In this document: positions 49,775 to 60,570 of the stretch, one piece after another
Position numbering within the stretch: the first letter of the stretch is position 1
Layout of the letters: each line of letters begins with the position of its first letter
Assembly (NCBI RefSeq): GCF_052060015.1
Contig: NZ_JBPODZ010000004.1
Location: 225,456 to 289,455, forward strand
Reading direction: 5' to 3'
DNA: 64,000 nt
From: Arhodomonas sp052060015
GTDB taxonomy: Bacteria; Pseudomonadota; Gammaproteobacteria; Nitrococcales; Nitrococcaceae
Made by a program: the position numbers and the translations under genes
The notes under the pieces: model-generated
Database searches by the model: none
What the model was told of the DNA's origin: nothing
What the model saw: only the letters and a program-made list of their open reading frames with translations

Positions 49775-49856
49775 CCCCGGAGCGGGGCGGTAACGTGCTT
49801 GTCGCTCCGAAGGCGGAGCCTAGTCGCTTCGCGCACGCCACCGCCCCACTCCGGGG
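49775..49856. repeat. Hairpin element 1 with conserved apical core
   Basis: 17-bp arms CCCCGGAGCGGGGCGGT (49775-49791) and ACCGCCCCACTCCGGGG (49840-49856), one mismatch; inner 5-bp CGTGC / GCACG. The apex contains TCGCTCCGAAGG (49802-49813) and CTAGTCGCTTC (49820-49830), shared with elements 2 and 3. First of three in the spacer 49728-50150. Confidence 0.75.
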
Positions 49857-49926
49857 CGGATGGGATTCCGGCTTTCGGGGTTTGCTCGCGGCGGTGGATC
49901 GGCCCTAGTGGTCAGCGATAACCGCC

Positions 49927-50011
49927 GCCTCCCATAGCGCGGGAACCGGATGGGAGCGACTAGGGCGAAGCCCTTCGGAGCGACCCAGACGGTTCCCGCG
50001 CTATGGGAGGC
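49927..50011. repeat. Hairpin element 2 with conserved apical core (inverted)
   Basis: Perfect 22-bp arms at 49927-49948 and 49990-50011 (GCCTCCCATAGC... and its complement). The 41-nt apex holds GGGAGCGACTAGGGCGAAG (49952-49970) and CCCTTCGGAGCGA, the complement of the core in elements 1 and 3. The arms share no sequence with the other elements. Confidence 0.78.
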
Positions 50012-50049
50012 CCCCCCCGTGGTCGCCGGATCCTGCACGGCCCTGCGGG

Positions 50050-50120
50050 GGCGGCGCGGTGGTGCGCGGATCGCTCCGAAGGGCTTCGCCCTAGTCGCTC
50101 CCGCGCACCACCACGCCGCC
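50050..50120. repeat. Hairpin element 3 with conserved apical core
   Basis: 20-bp arms GGCGGCGCGGTGGTGCGCGG (50050-50069) and its complement at 50101-50120 with one mismatch; pairing continues outward. The 31-nt apex has TCGCTCCGAAGGGCTTCGCC (50071-50090) and CTAGTCGCTC, in the same orientation as element 1. Ends 30 bp before the ettA stop. Confidence 0.78.
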
Positions 50121-50150
50121 CCCTACGGGGCCACCGGGCTCCCGGTCTCG

Positions 50151-51821
<1,671 letters not shown>

Positions 51822-51949
51822 GGATGCCATCGGGTTGCGTTGGGGAACGGGAGCCGCCGGTGACGGCGGCAGGGATACGGTTTAAGTGCAGTGTAAGGAC
51901 ATATCTGGTACGGATAAAGTCGCCCGACAACCGGAACCGAGGAGATCCC

Positions 51950-52654
51950 ATGAAGAGCGCAACCTCGATGCTGCTCGGCGGCGCCCTGGCGCTGCTCTCG
52001 TTGCCGGCCCTGGCCGCCGGCACCGCAACCATGCGCATGCAGGAGGGCCCCCAGGGCGGACCGGGGAATATGTCCCTGTTGTGGAATGATCAAGGTAACG
52101 TGCGTATGAACATCGATGGCGAGCCCGGCTACTTGGTGGTCCGCGACGGCAAGGCCTATGCCGTGCGTGATGAGGGCGGCCAGACCCTGGTGCTGGACCT
52201 CTCGGCCATGCAGCAGGCCATGGGCGACGCCGCCGGTGGGGAAGGGCCGGGCGGTCCGGAGGTCGAGGGCCTGTCCGGTGACACCGAGCTGCTGTCACTG
52301 GACGCGACGGGGCAGGCGCGCACCGTCGCCGGTATCGCCGGTGAAGCCTACCGCATGGAATGGCTCGAGAACGGCGACCCGCGCGCTGCCGAGGTGGTGC
52401 TCAGTGATGACCCCCGGGCCTTGGAGCTCACCCGCGCCTTTGACGTGATGGCCGGCAGCATGGGGGTGGGTGCGGACCAGGACCCGGATGGCGTGATGCA
52501 GGGCCTCGAGGACCGTGGCCTCGGGCTGTTGCGCATGGAGGGGCAGTTCGAGGTGGTGAGCGTCTCCAGCGGCGCCCCGGATGACGGCACGTTCGAGCTC
52601 CCCGCCGAGCCCACCGACCTCATGCAGATGATGCAGCAGATGCAGCAGCAGTGA
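51950..52654 (+). CDS. Exported protein of unknown function (DUF4412-like), Met/Gln-rich tail
   Basis: 234 residues with signal peptide (MLLGGALALLSLPALA) and GAGGAGATCCC before the ATG. Predicted beta-rich mature region with pattern WNDQGNVRMNIDGEPGYLVVRDGKAYAV, resembling periplasmic DUF4412-type lipid- or cation-linked proteins only loosely. The C-terminus DLMQMMQQMQQQ is Met/Gln rich and may bind copper. Divergent from ettA; convergent with rimK. Confidence 0.65.
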   Translation: MKSATSMLLGGALALLSLPALAAGTATMRMQEGPQGGPGNMSLLWNDQGNVRMNIDGEPGYLVVRDGKAYAVRDEGGQTLVLDLSAMQQAMGDAAGGEGPGGPEVEGLSGDTELLSLDATGQARTVAGIAGEAYRMEWLENGDPRAAEVVLSDDPRALELTRAFDVMAGSMGVGADQDPDGVMQGLEDRGLGLLRMEGQFEVVSVSSGAPDDGTFELPAEPTDLMQMMQQMQQQ

Positions 52655-52660
52655 GGGGCG

Positions 52661-53578
52661 TCAGCCGCGCCCCTTGGTCCGGGTCTTGCCGGCTTTCCCG
52701 TTCTTTTCGATGAAGGTGACGATGGCGCCGGCCACGTCCTTGCCGGTGGAGGCCTCGATGCCCTCGAGGCCCGGTGAGGAGTTGACCTCCAGCACGACCG
52801 GCCCGTGGTTGGAGCGCATGATGTCCACGCCAGCGACGTTGAGGCCCATGATCTTGGCGGCGCGGACCGCCGTCTGCCGTTCCTCGGGGGTGATGCGGAT
52901 GGGGGTGGCCGCGCCGCCGCGGTGCACGTTGGAGCGGAATTCGCCCTCCTTGGCCTGACGTTTCATCGAGGCGATGACGCGGTTGCCCACCACGAAGCAG
53001 CGGATGTCGGCGCCGCCGGCCTCGCGAATGAACTCCTGGGTGAGGAAATAGGCGTTGAGGCCGTGGAACGCATCGATGACGCTCTCCGCGGCCTTGTTGG
53101 TCTCAGCGAGGACCACGCCCTTGCCCTGGGTGCCCTCCAGTAGCTTGATCACCAGCGGTGCACCGCCGACCAGGTTGATCAGGTCCTCGTTGTCGTCCGG
53201 CGAGTAGGCGAATCCGGTCACCGGCAGCCCGATGCCGCGGCGGGCGAGCAGCTGCATGGAACGGAGCTTGTCCCGGGAGCGGGTGATGGCCACCGACTCG
53301 TTGAGCGGGAACACCCCCATCATCTCGAACTGCCGCAACACCGCCGTTCCGTAGAAGGTCACGGAGGCGCCGATTCGTGGAATCACCGCGTTCGGCGCCT
53401 CCAGGATCTCGCCCTTGTAATGGACCTCCGGGCGATGCGCGCTGATCTTTACGTAGCAGCGCAGCGGGTCGACCACCCGCACGTTGTGGCCGCGGCTACG
53501 GCCGGCCTCCACGATGCGCCGGGTGGAGTACAGGCGGGTGTTCCGCGAGAGGACATAGATCTGCAGTGGCTCGGCCAT
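52661..53578 (-). CDS. rimK: Ribosomal protein S6--L-glutamate ligase RimK
   Basis: 305-residue ATP-grasp enzyme adding glutamates to the C-terminus of ribosomal protein S6. Seen: VIPRIGASVTFYG, LPVTGFA, the ATP-grasp loop LLEGTQGKGVVLAE, IRCFVVGNRVIASMKRQ and metal-binding VLEVNSSPGLEGIE. Lies downstream of rimB in the same direction, forming a ribosome-modification pair. Confidence 0.95.
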   Translation of the reverse strand: MAEPLQIYVLSRNTRLYSTRRIVEAGRSRGHNVRVVDPLRCYVKISAHRPEVHYKGEILEAPNAVIPRIGASVTFYGTAVLRQFEMMGVFPLNESVAITRSRDKLRSMQLLARRGIGLPVTGFAYSPDDNEDLINLVGGAPLVIKLLEGTQGKGVVLAETNKAAESVIDAFHGLNAYFLTQEFIREAGGADIRCFVVGNRVIASMKRQAKEGEFRSNVHRGGAATPIRITPEERQTAVRAAKIMGLNVAGVDIMRSNHGPVVLEVNSSPGLEGIEASTGKDVAGAIVTFIEKNGKAGKTRTKGRG

Positions 53579-53641
53579 TCGTGGTCGGTCCCCGGTTCGG
53601 TGTTGGATCCGCGCGCCGGCGCGGCCGCCGGCGTCACGACG

Positions 53642-54142
53642 CTACTCGGCACGCCCCGGCCTCGGGCGCTGCACCCAAAGCTCCTCGTCGGCGGCCCCGG
53701 CCAGGTAGGAGGCCCCGGGGTCCACGAGCAGGCGGCGTTTCATCGCGCGCCGGCCGATCAACATGCGAAAGCCCATGGTATCGCGGTTGGTCAGCGACAG
53801 TTCAATGGGGAATCGCTGTCCGGCGATGACCATGGGGGTGCGAATGATGAAGCGGCGCTCCCGGTGGCCGGTGGAGCTGGTGACCACGCGCTCGTCGAGC
53901 AGGTCGGCGGCGCAGTGGACGGTGCGGTCGGTGCGGCGTTGCAGGGGGTGGACCTCGAAGGCGACCCGATCGCGGCCGTTGTCCCGGAGGGCGTGGATGT
54001 GGATGGCGTGGAGCGCCGAGGTGGCGGCGCCGGTGTCCACTTTGGCCTTGATCGCCTCGATGCCGAGTTGCGGCAGCCCGATCCACTCCCGCCAGCCCAC
54101 CCACAGCCGTGGCCGTCGCCGATTGCCTCGTCTTGGCTTCAT
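53642..54142 (-). CDS. RimK-associated retropepsin-like protease (RimB-type, DUF/Zn_protease)
   Basis: 166 residues of the ATP-dependent zinc-protease-annotated family (RimB in Pseudomonas). The motif KAKVDTGAATSALHA is a retropepsin-like DTGA aspartate signature. Known in Pseudomonas: RimB acts with RimK to set the S6 glutamylation level. The 63-bp gap to rimK in the same direction supports an operon. Confidence 0.88.
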   Translation of the reverse strand: MKPRRGNRRRPRLWVGWREWIGLPQLGIEAIKAKVDTGAATSALHAIHIHALRDNGRDRVAFEVHPLQRRTDRTVHCAADLLDERVVTSSTGHRERRFIIRTPMVIAGQRFPIELSLTNRDTMGFRMLIGRRAMKRRLLVDPGASYLAGAADEELWVQRPRPGRAE

Positions 54143-54387
54143 CCTGCTCCCCGGTGCCGTCGCTCAGCCCCGCCAGTCTTGGCCGTCACGGGGTCTTAAG
54201 GCAAGAGCTCGGCGCAGTGTAACTCGCGGCTTTACTACCCACGCCGGAGGACGTCTTGGCGGGGATTTGCAATGCAACATGCGGCGATATCCATTATTCT
54301 GTTCGATTCAGCCGGCTGGCCGCCGGCGCCCGTGGCGCCAGTGCAGGGCCTGCCGCTCGGTTTCGCGAAGCGTTGAGAGGAAATTGC

Positions 54388-55647
<1,260 letters not shown>

Positions 55648-55657
55648 GCGGGCCATC

Positions 55658-56149
55658 ATGCGCTGCCCCTTCTGCCAGGCCCAGGACACTCGGGTGATCG
55701 ATTCCCGGCTCGCCAGCGAGGGCGATCAGGTGCGCCGGCGCCGGGAGTGCTCGGCCTGCGGGGAGCGTTTCACCACCTACGAGAGTGCCGAGCTGGTGAT
55801 GCCGCGGGTGGTCAAGCGCGACGGCTCCCGGGTCCCGTTCTCCGAGGGGAAGCTCCGCACCGGTATTGCCCGGGCCCTGGAGAAGCGCCCGGTGGCCACC
55901 GAGGCCATCGAGGCCGCCATCAGCCGCATCCGCAAGCGGATCCAGGCCACCGGTGAGCGCGAGGTGCCGGCCAGTCGTATCGGCGACTGGGTCATGGAGG
56001 AGTTGCGGGAGCTCGACCAGGTGGCGTACGTGCGATTTGCCTCCGTCTACCGCAGCTTCGAGGACGTGAGCGCCTTCCGGGAGGTCATCGAGGGCCTGGA
56101 GCAGGGCCGTGCGGGCCCGGAAGGGCGGGACGGGGATGACCACGGCTGA
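55658..56149 (+). CDS. nrdR: Transcriptional repressor NrdR
   Basis: 163-residue repressor of ribonucleotide reductase genes. N-terminal zinc ribbon CPFC ... CSAC, then an ATP-cone (VVKRDGSRVPFSEGKLRTGIARALEKRPV). Ten base pairs after glyA and overlapping ribD by 14 bp, the classic glyA-nrdR-rib order in gammaproteobacteria. Confidence 0.97.
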   Translation: MRCPFCQAQDTRVIDSRLASEGDQVRRRRECSACGERFTTYESAELVMPRVVKRDGSRVPFSEGKLRTGIARALEKRPVATEAIEAAISRIRKRIQATGEREVPASRIGDWVMEELRELDQVAYVRFASVYRSFEDVSAFREVIEGLEQGRAGPEGRDGDDHG

Positions 56150-57257
56150 GCGGGTTTTCTCCGGCGCCGACCACGCCTTCATGGCCCGGGCCATCCGCCT
56201 GGCCCGGCGCGGTCTCTATACCGCCGATCCCAACCCCCGGGTGGGCTGCGTGCTGGTTCGCGATGAGGCGGTGGTGGGGGAGGGTTGGCACGAGCGCCCC
56301 GGCGGGCCCCACGCCGAGATCCACGCCTTGCGCGCCGCGGGCGACCGGGCACGGGGCGGTACCGCTTATGTGAGCCTGGAGCCCTGCGCCCACCATGGGC
56401 GCACGCCGCCCTGTGCGGACGCCCTGGCGGACGCCGGGGTGGCGCGGGTGGTCGCCGCCACCGGCGATCCGAACCCGGCGGTGGATGGCAGCGGGCTGGC
56501 ACGGCTGGAGGCGGCGGGGGTGGAGGTCGCCTGCGGGTTGCTGGAGGCGCAGGCGCGGACGGTGAACCCGGGATTCCTCCGCCGGATGGCCGAGGGCATG
56601 CCCTGGGTCCGGGTGAAGCTCGCGGCCAGTCTCGACGGGCGTACGGCGATGGCCTCCGGGGAGAGCCGTTGGATTACCGCGGCCCCGGCCCGGCGGGATG
56701 TGCACCGCTGGCGGGCCCGCAGCGGTGCCGTGCTCACGGGCATCGGCACCGTCCTCGCCGATGACCCGGCGCTCACGGCCCGGGATGTTGACGCGCCGGT
56801 GACCCAGCCGGGGCGCTACGTGCTGGACACGCGGCTGCGACTACCGGAGCGTTCGCAGCTGGTCACCGACGGCGGCGGAGTGACGGCATTCTGCGCCTGG
56901 CCAGACGAAGACCGCGTCCGTGCGCTGGAGACAACGGGGGTGCGGGTGATCGCGCTGCCGCCGGAGGTCGGCGGGCGACCCGGGCCGGCGTCGGTGCTGG
57001 CGGCGCTGGCCCGCGACGAGGTCAATGAGGTGCTGGTCGAGGCCGGACCGACGATAGCGGGCGCCTTCGTAGCGGCGGGGCTTGCCGACGAGCTCATCGT
57101 CTATCAGGCGCCGCATCTGATGGGCGATGCCGCCCGTGGATTGTTGACGTTGCCCGGCCTGGAGCATATGTCCGAACGTATCCCCCTGCGCTGCCTCGAC
57201 GAGCGGCGCCTCGGCGAGGACTGGCGGTTCATTTTCGGCCCGGGCGGAGGCGAGTGA
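56136..57257 (+). CDS. ribD: Bifunctional riboflavin pyrimidine deaminase/reductase RibD
   Basis: 373 residues. Deaminase half with zinc ligands in PHAEIHAL and PCAHHGRTPPC; reductase half from about 150 (VRVKLAASLDGRTAMASGESRWIT, VLVEAGPTIAGAF). Converts the RibA product in two steps. ATG at 56136 lies inside the nrdR 3' end, so translation is coupled. Confidence 0.96.
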   Translation: MTTAERVFSGADHAFMARAIRLARRGLYTADPNPRVGCVLVRDEAVVGEGWHERPGGPHAEIHALRAAGDRARGGTAYVSLEPCAHHGRTPPCADALADAGVARVVAATGDPNPAVDGSGLARLEAAGVEVACGLLEAQARTVNPGFLRRMAEGMPWVRVKLAASLDGRTAMASGESRWITAAPARRDVHRWRARSGAVLTGIGTVLADDPALTARDVDAPVTQPGRYVLDTRLRLPERSQLVTDGGGVTAFCAWPDEDRVRALETTGVRVIALPPEVGGRPGPASVLAALARDEVNEVLVEAGPTIAGAFVAAGLADELIVYQAPHLMGDAARGLLTLPGLEHMSERIPLRCLDERRLGEDWRFIFGPGGGE

Positions 57258-57260
57258 CGA

Positions 57261-57917
57261 ATGTTTACCGGGATCATACAGACGCTGGGTCGTGTGGCCC
57301 GGATGGGCGCGGTGGATGGTGGCCGGCGGCTGGCCATAGAGGCGGCCGGGTTGGGGCTGGATACCGTGGGAATCGGTGACAGCATCGCCGTCAACGGCTG
57401 CTGCCTCACCGCGGTGCGCATCGATGGCGAGACCTTCGAGGCGGATGTGTCCTCGGAGAGCCTGGAACGGACCACCCTGGGGGCGCTTGCCGTGGACGAT
57501 GCGGTGAATCTGGAGAAGGCCCTGACCCTGTCCACTCCGCTGGGCGGACACCTGGTCAGCGGCCACGTGGATGGCCTCGGTGAGGTGGCCTGGCGCCGGG
57601 CCGAGGGGCGCTCCGAGCGCTGGCGGTTCGCGGCGCCGGCGCGATTGGCCCGCTATATCGCGGAGAAGGGCTCCATCTGCATCGACGGCGTGAGCCTCAC
57701 CGTCAATGCCGTCGAGGGCAGTGAATTCGAGGTCAACATTGTGCCCCACACCGCCGCGGTCACCACCCTCGGTGACCGGGCGGCCGGCGATGCGGTCAAC
57801 CTGGAGGTGGACCTCATCGCCCGCTACCTGGAGCGGCTCATGGGCGGTGACCACCGCCCCGCGGGCTCCACCATCACCCGGGAGTTCCTCCGCCGACACG
57901 GTTACGGCGCGGAGTGA
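57261..57917 (+). CDS. ribE: Riboflavin synthase alpha chain
   Basis: 218 residues with two homologous barrels, each starting with a FTGIIQTLGRV or GHLVSGHVDGLGEV type segment; NGCCLTAV and DGVSLTVNAVEG are the paired ligand motifs. Dismutates two lumazines to riboflavin. Three base pairs after ribD. Called ribC in some species. Confidence 0.96.
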   Translation: MFTGIIQTLGRVARMGAVDGGRRLAIEAAGLGLDTVGIGDSIAVNGCCLTAVRIDGETFEADVSSESLERTTLGALAVDDAVNLEKALTLSTPLGGHLVSGHVDGLGEVAWRRAEGRSERWRFAAPARLARYIAEKGSICIDGVSLTVNAVEGSEFEVNIVPHTAAVTTLGDRAAGDAVNLEVDLIARYLERLMGGDHRPAGSTITREFLRRHGYGAE

Positions 57918-57930
57918 TTCGGAGAGATAC

Positions 57931-59061
57931 ATGGCTTTCAATACCACCGAGGAGATCATCGATGACCTGCGCCAGGGGCGCATGGTGGTCATCCTCGACG
58001 ACGAGGACCGTGAGAACGAGGGTGACCTGGTCATGCCCGCGTCCATGGTCCGTCCCGACGACATCAACTTCATGGCCCGCTACGGTCGGGGATTGATCTG
58101 TCTGACCCTGACCCGGGAGCGCTGCGAGCAGCTGCGGCTGCCGTTGATGGTCCATGAGACCGGCGACCAGCACGGCACCAATTTCACCCTCTCCATCGAG
58201 GCGGCCCGGGGGGTGACCACCGGGATCTCGGCCGCCGACCGGGCGCGTACCGTCCAGGCGGCGGTCGCCCCCCAGGCGCGACCGGAGGACATCGTCCAGC
58301 CGGGTCATATTTTCCCGCTGATGGCCCAGCCCGGCGGCGTGCTGACCCGCGCCGGACACACCGAGGCGGGCTGCGACCTGGCGCGCCTGGCGGGTTTCGA
58401 GCCGGCGTCGGTGATCGTGGAGGTCCTCAACGAGGACGGCACCATGGCCCGTCGGGACGACCTCATGGCCTTCGCCCGGGAGCACGGCCTCAAGATCGGC
58501 ACCATCGCCGACCTCATCGCCTACCGGGTGCGCAACGAGCGCACCGTGGAGCGGGTGGCGGATTGCGAGCTGCCGACGGAGCATGGTCGTTTCCACCTCT
58601 ACGCCTACCAGGACGTCGTGGATGGAGCGCTCCACTTCGCCCTGGTGCGCGGGCGACCTCGTCCGGAGGAGCCGGTGCTGGTGCGGGTGCACATTCAGAA
58701 TACCCTCTCGGACCTGTTCGACGCCACGGGCCTGGAGCAAAGTTGGCCGTTGCGGCCGGCACTCGAGCAGCTCGGTGCGGAGGACACCGCCGTGGTCGTG
58801 ATGCTGCGCCGGCCCTCGGACGCCACCGACGTCCTCGCGCGCATGCGCGAGTACCAGCGGCTGCAGGCCGGCCAGATCGAGGAGCACCACGGCAAGGGCG
58901 ACGGCGGGGCGAGCCAGGACCTGCGCACCTATGGCGTCGGGGCCCAGATCCTCACGGATCTCGGCGTGCGGCGGATGCGGGTGCTGTCCTCGCCGAAGCG
59001 CATGCACGGCCTCTCCGGCTTCGGCATGGAGGTGGTCGAGTACATCGAGCCCGAGCGCTGA
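57931..59061 (+). CDS. ribB: 3,4-DHBP synthase with degenerate GTP cyclohydrolase II domain (RibBA/RibBX)
   Basis: 376 residues. The DHBP-synthase half (1-200) is intact: DDEDRENEGDLVMPA, HETGDQHGTNFT, RAGHTEAGCDL. The second half keeps the cyclohydrolase II fold and its C-terminus (LGVRRMRVLSSPKRMHGLSGFG) but has lost all three zinc cysteines: where the family has SEC-x-TGD-x-RCDC this protein reads HIQNTLSDLFDATGLEQSW. RQEGRGIGL is also missing. So only RibB activity is expected; RibA is supplied at 40498-41115. Confidence 0.93.
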   Translation: MAFNTTEEIIDDLRQGRMVVILDDEDRENEGDLVMPASMVRPDDINFMARYGRGLICLTLTRERCEQLRLPLMVHETGDQHGTNFTLSIEAARGVTTGISAADRARTVQAAVAPQARPEDIVQPGHIFPLMAQPGGVLTRAGHTEAGCDLARLAGFEPASVIVEVLNEDGTMARRDDLMAFAREHGLKIGTIADLIAYRVRNERTVERVADCELPTEHGRFHLYAYQDVVDGALHFALVRGRPRPEEPVLVRVHIQNTLSDLFDATGLEQSWPLRPALEQLGAEDTAVVVMLRRPSDATDVLARMREYQRLQAGQIEEHHGKGDGGASQDLRTYGVGAQILTDLGVRRMRVLSSPKRMHGLSGFGMEVVEYIEPER

Positions 59062-59097
59062 GCCGGGCGTGGAACCCACCCGAGGTTGGAACGAGCC

Positions 59098-59562
59098 ATG
59101 AATACCATCGAAGGCGACTTCACCGCGCGCGACGCCCGCATTGCCATCGTGGCCTCGCGCTTCAATGCGTTTATCGTTGACCGCCTGGTCGAGGGCGCAG
59201 TGGATACGCTTGCCCGTCATGGCGTGGACACCGGCGGCGTGGAACTGGTCCGCGTACCTGGTGCCTGGGAGATGCCCGTGGCCGCGCGCCGGCTGATCCG
59301 CCGCGGCGAGCAGGAGGCCGTCATCGCCCTGGGCTGCGTGATCCGCGGCGGCACGCCCCACTTCGACTACGTCGCCGGCGAGTGCACCAAGGGCCTGGCC
59401 CAGGTGCAGATGGAGGCGGACGTGCCGGTGGCCTTCGGCGTGCTCACCACAGACACCATCGAGCAGGCCATTGAGCGGGCGGGCACCAAGGCGGGGAACA
59501 AGGGCGCCGATGCGGCCCTGTCCACCCTTGAGATGATCAGCCTGCTGCGGCGGCTGGACTGA
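59098..59562 (+). CDS. ribH: 6,7-dimethyl-8-ribityllumazine synthase
   Basis: 154 residues, condenses the pyrimidine with DHBP. Seen: VASRFNAFIVDRLVEGA, VPGAWEMPVAARRL, GCVIRGGTPHFDYVAGE and FGVLTTDTIEQAIERAGTKAGNKG. Complete family length. Four base pairs before nusB. Confidence 0.97.
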   Translation: MNTIEGDFTARDARIAIVASRFNAFIVDRLVEGAVDTLARHGVDTGGVELVRVPGAWEMPVAARRLIRRGEQEAVIALGCVIRGGTPHFDYVAGECTKGLAQVQMEADVPVAFGVLTTDTIEQAIERAGTKAGNKGADAALSTLEMISLLRRLD

Positions 59563-59566
59563 GCGG

Positions 59567-60037
59567 ATGAGCGCACCCGACCATCAGGATTACCGACGCC
59601 GTAGCCGGGCCCGGCGCCGGGCGCTGCAGGCCCTGTACCAGTGGCAGGTGGCCGGCCAGGACCTCGCCGCCATCGAGCAGCAGTTCCTGGAGGAGTACCG
59701 CATGGGTCGCACCGACCTGGAGTACTTCGCGGTGCTGCTCCATGGTGTGCCCGCCACCGTCACACGCTTGGATGCGGCCATCGAGCCCTGGCTGGACCGC
59801 CCCTTCCGGACCCTGGACCCGGTGGAGCGGGCGATCCTGCGACTGGGCACCTATGAGCTCCTCGAGCGCCTGGAGGTGCCCTATCGGGTGGTCGTCAACG
59901 AGGCGGTGGAGCTGGCCAAGGCCTTCGGTGCCGAGCAGAGTCACCGCTACATCAACGGCGTCCTCGATCGGGTCGGGCGCGCCAGCGAGCTGCGGGCCGC
60001 CGAGCTGCGACGCGGCCGTGGGGGAGGTGAGCGATGA
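59567..60037 (+). CDS. nusB: Transcription antitermination factor NusB
   Basis: 156-residue all-helical factor that with NusE binds boxA RNA in rRNA antitermination. Seen: RARRRALQALYQWQVAGQD, LDRPFRTLDPVERAILRLGTYELL and VPYRVVVNEAVELAKAFGAEQSHRYINGVLD. ATGA overlap with the next gene. Confidence 0.97.
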   Translation: MSAPDHQDYRRRSRARRRALQALYQWQVAGQDLAAIEQQFLEEYRMGRTDLEYFAVLLHGVPATVTRLDAAIEPWLDRPFRTLDPVERAILRLGTYELLERLEVPYRVVVNEAVELAKAFGAEQSHRYINGVLDRVGRASELRAAELRRGRGGGER

Positions 60038-60570
60038 GCCTGCCCGAGCCCCGGCCCAGGCGCCGACTGCACCGACGGCGGATCGTCCTCGACGGCTATC
60101 GCCGCGAGGACGGCCTCTGGGAGGTGGAGGCCGCGCTGGTGGATACCAAAACACAGCCCTTCGAGCTGCAATTCCGCGGCGAGCTCGCCCCTGGTGAACA
60201 CATCCACGACATGGCGCTACGGGTGGCCCTGGACGACGACCTCACCATCCGTGAGGCGGCGGCCAGCATGGACGCCACACCGTTTCCGGACTGCCCCGGC
60301 GCGGAGCAAGCCTACCGCGCCCTGGTGGGCGTGCAGATAGGGCCCGGTTGGATAAAGGCCGTCAACGAGCGCATCGGCCGGACGGCGGGCTGCACCCATC
60401 TCTTCGAGCTGTTGCGGCCCATCGCCACTACCGCCTACCAGATGATCTATCCGGCACGGGACCGGGGCAGCGAGACGCCGGTGCTGCTGGATACCTGCCA
60501 CGGCTGGCGTGCCGGCGGTCAGGCCATCTCCACCCTCTACCCGGAGTGGTTCCGCCCGGAGTCTGAATGA
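60034..60570 (+). CDS. DUF2889 family protein
   Basis: 178 residues, DUF2889 family: RRRIVLDGYRREDGLWEVEAALVDTK, the acidic HDMALRVALDDDLTI, and GRTAGCTHLFELL. Function unknown. It overlaps nusB and thiL by four bases on each side (ATGA), so it is a fixed part of this operon and is co-translated. It sits between two genes that are directly adjacent in E. coli. Confidence 0.85.
   Translation: MSLPEPRPRRRLHRRRIVLDGYRREDGLWEVEAALVDTKTQPFELQFRGELAPGEHIHDMALRVALDDDLTIREAAASMDATPFPDCPGAEQAYRALVGVQIGPGWIKAVNERIGRTAGCTHLFELLRPIATTAYQMIYPARDRGSETPVLLDTCHGWRAGGQAISTLYPEWFRPESE

Noticed and set aside
49775..50120. Interpretation of the three hairpins as integron attC sites
   Set aside because: No RYYYAAC/GTTRRRY core sites at the ends and no cassette genes between them; conserved sequence is in the apex instead.
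54143..54387. Possible riboswitch upstream of glyA
   Set aside because: No glycine, SAM or FMN aptamer features could be recognised; the candidate -35/-10 spacing was also poor.
55650..59100. Possible FMN riboswitch in the rib operon
   Set aside because: Gene spacing is near zero or overlapping from nrdR to ribH, leaving no room for the roughly 140-nt RFN element.
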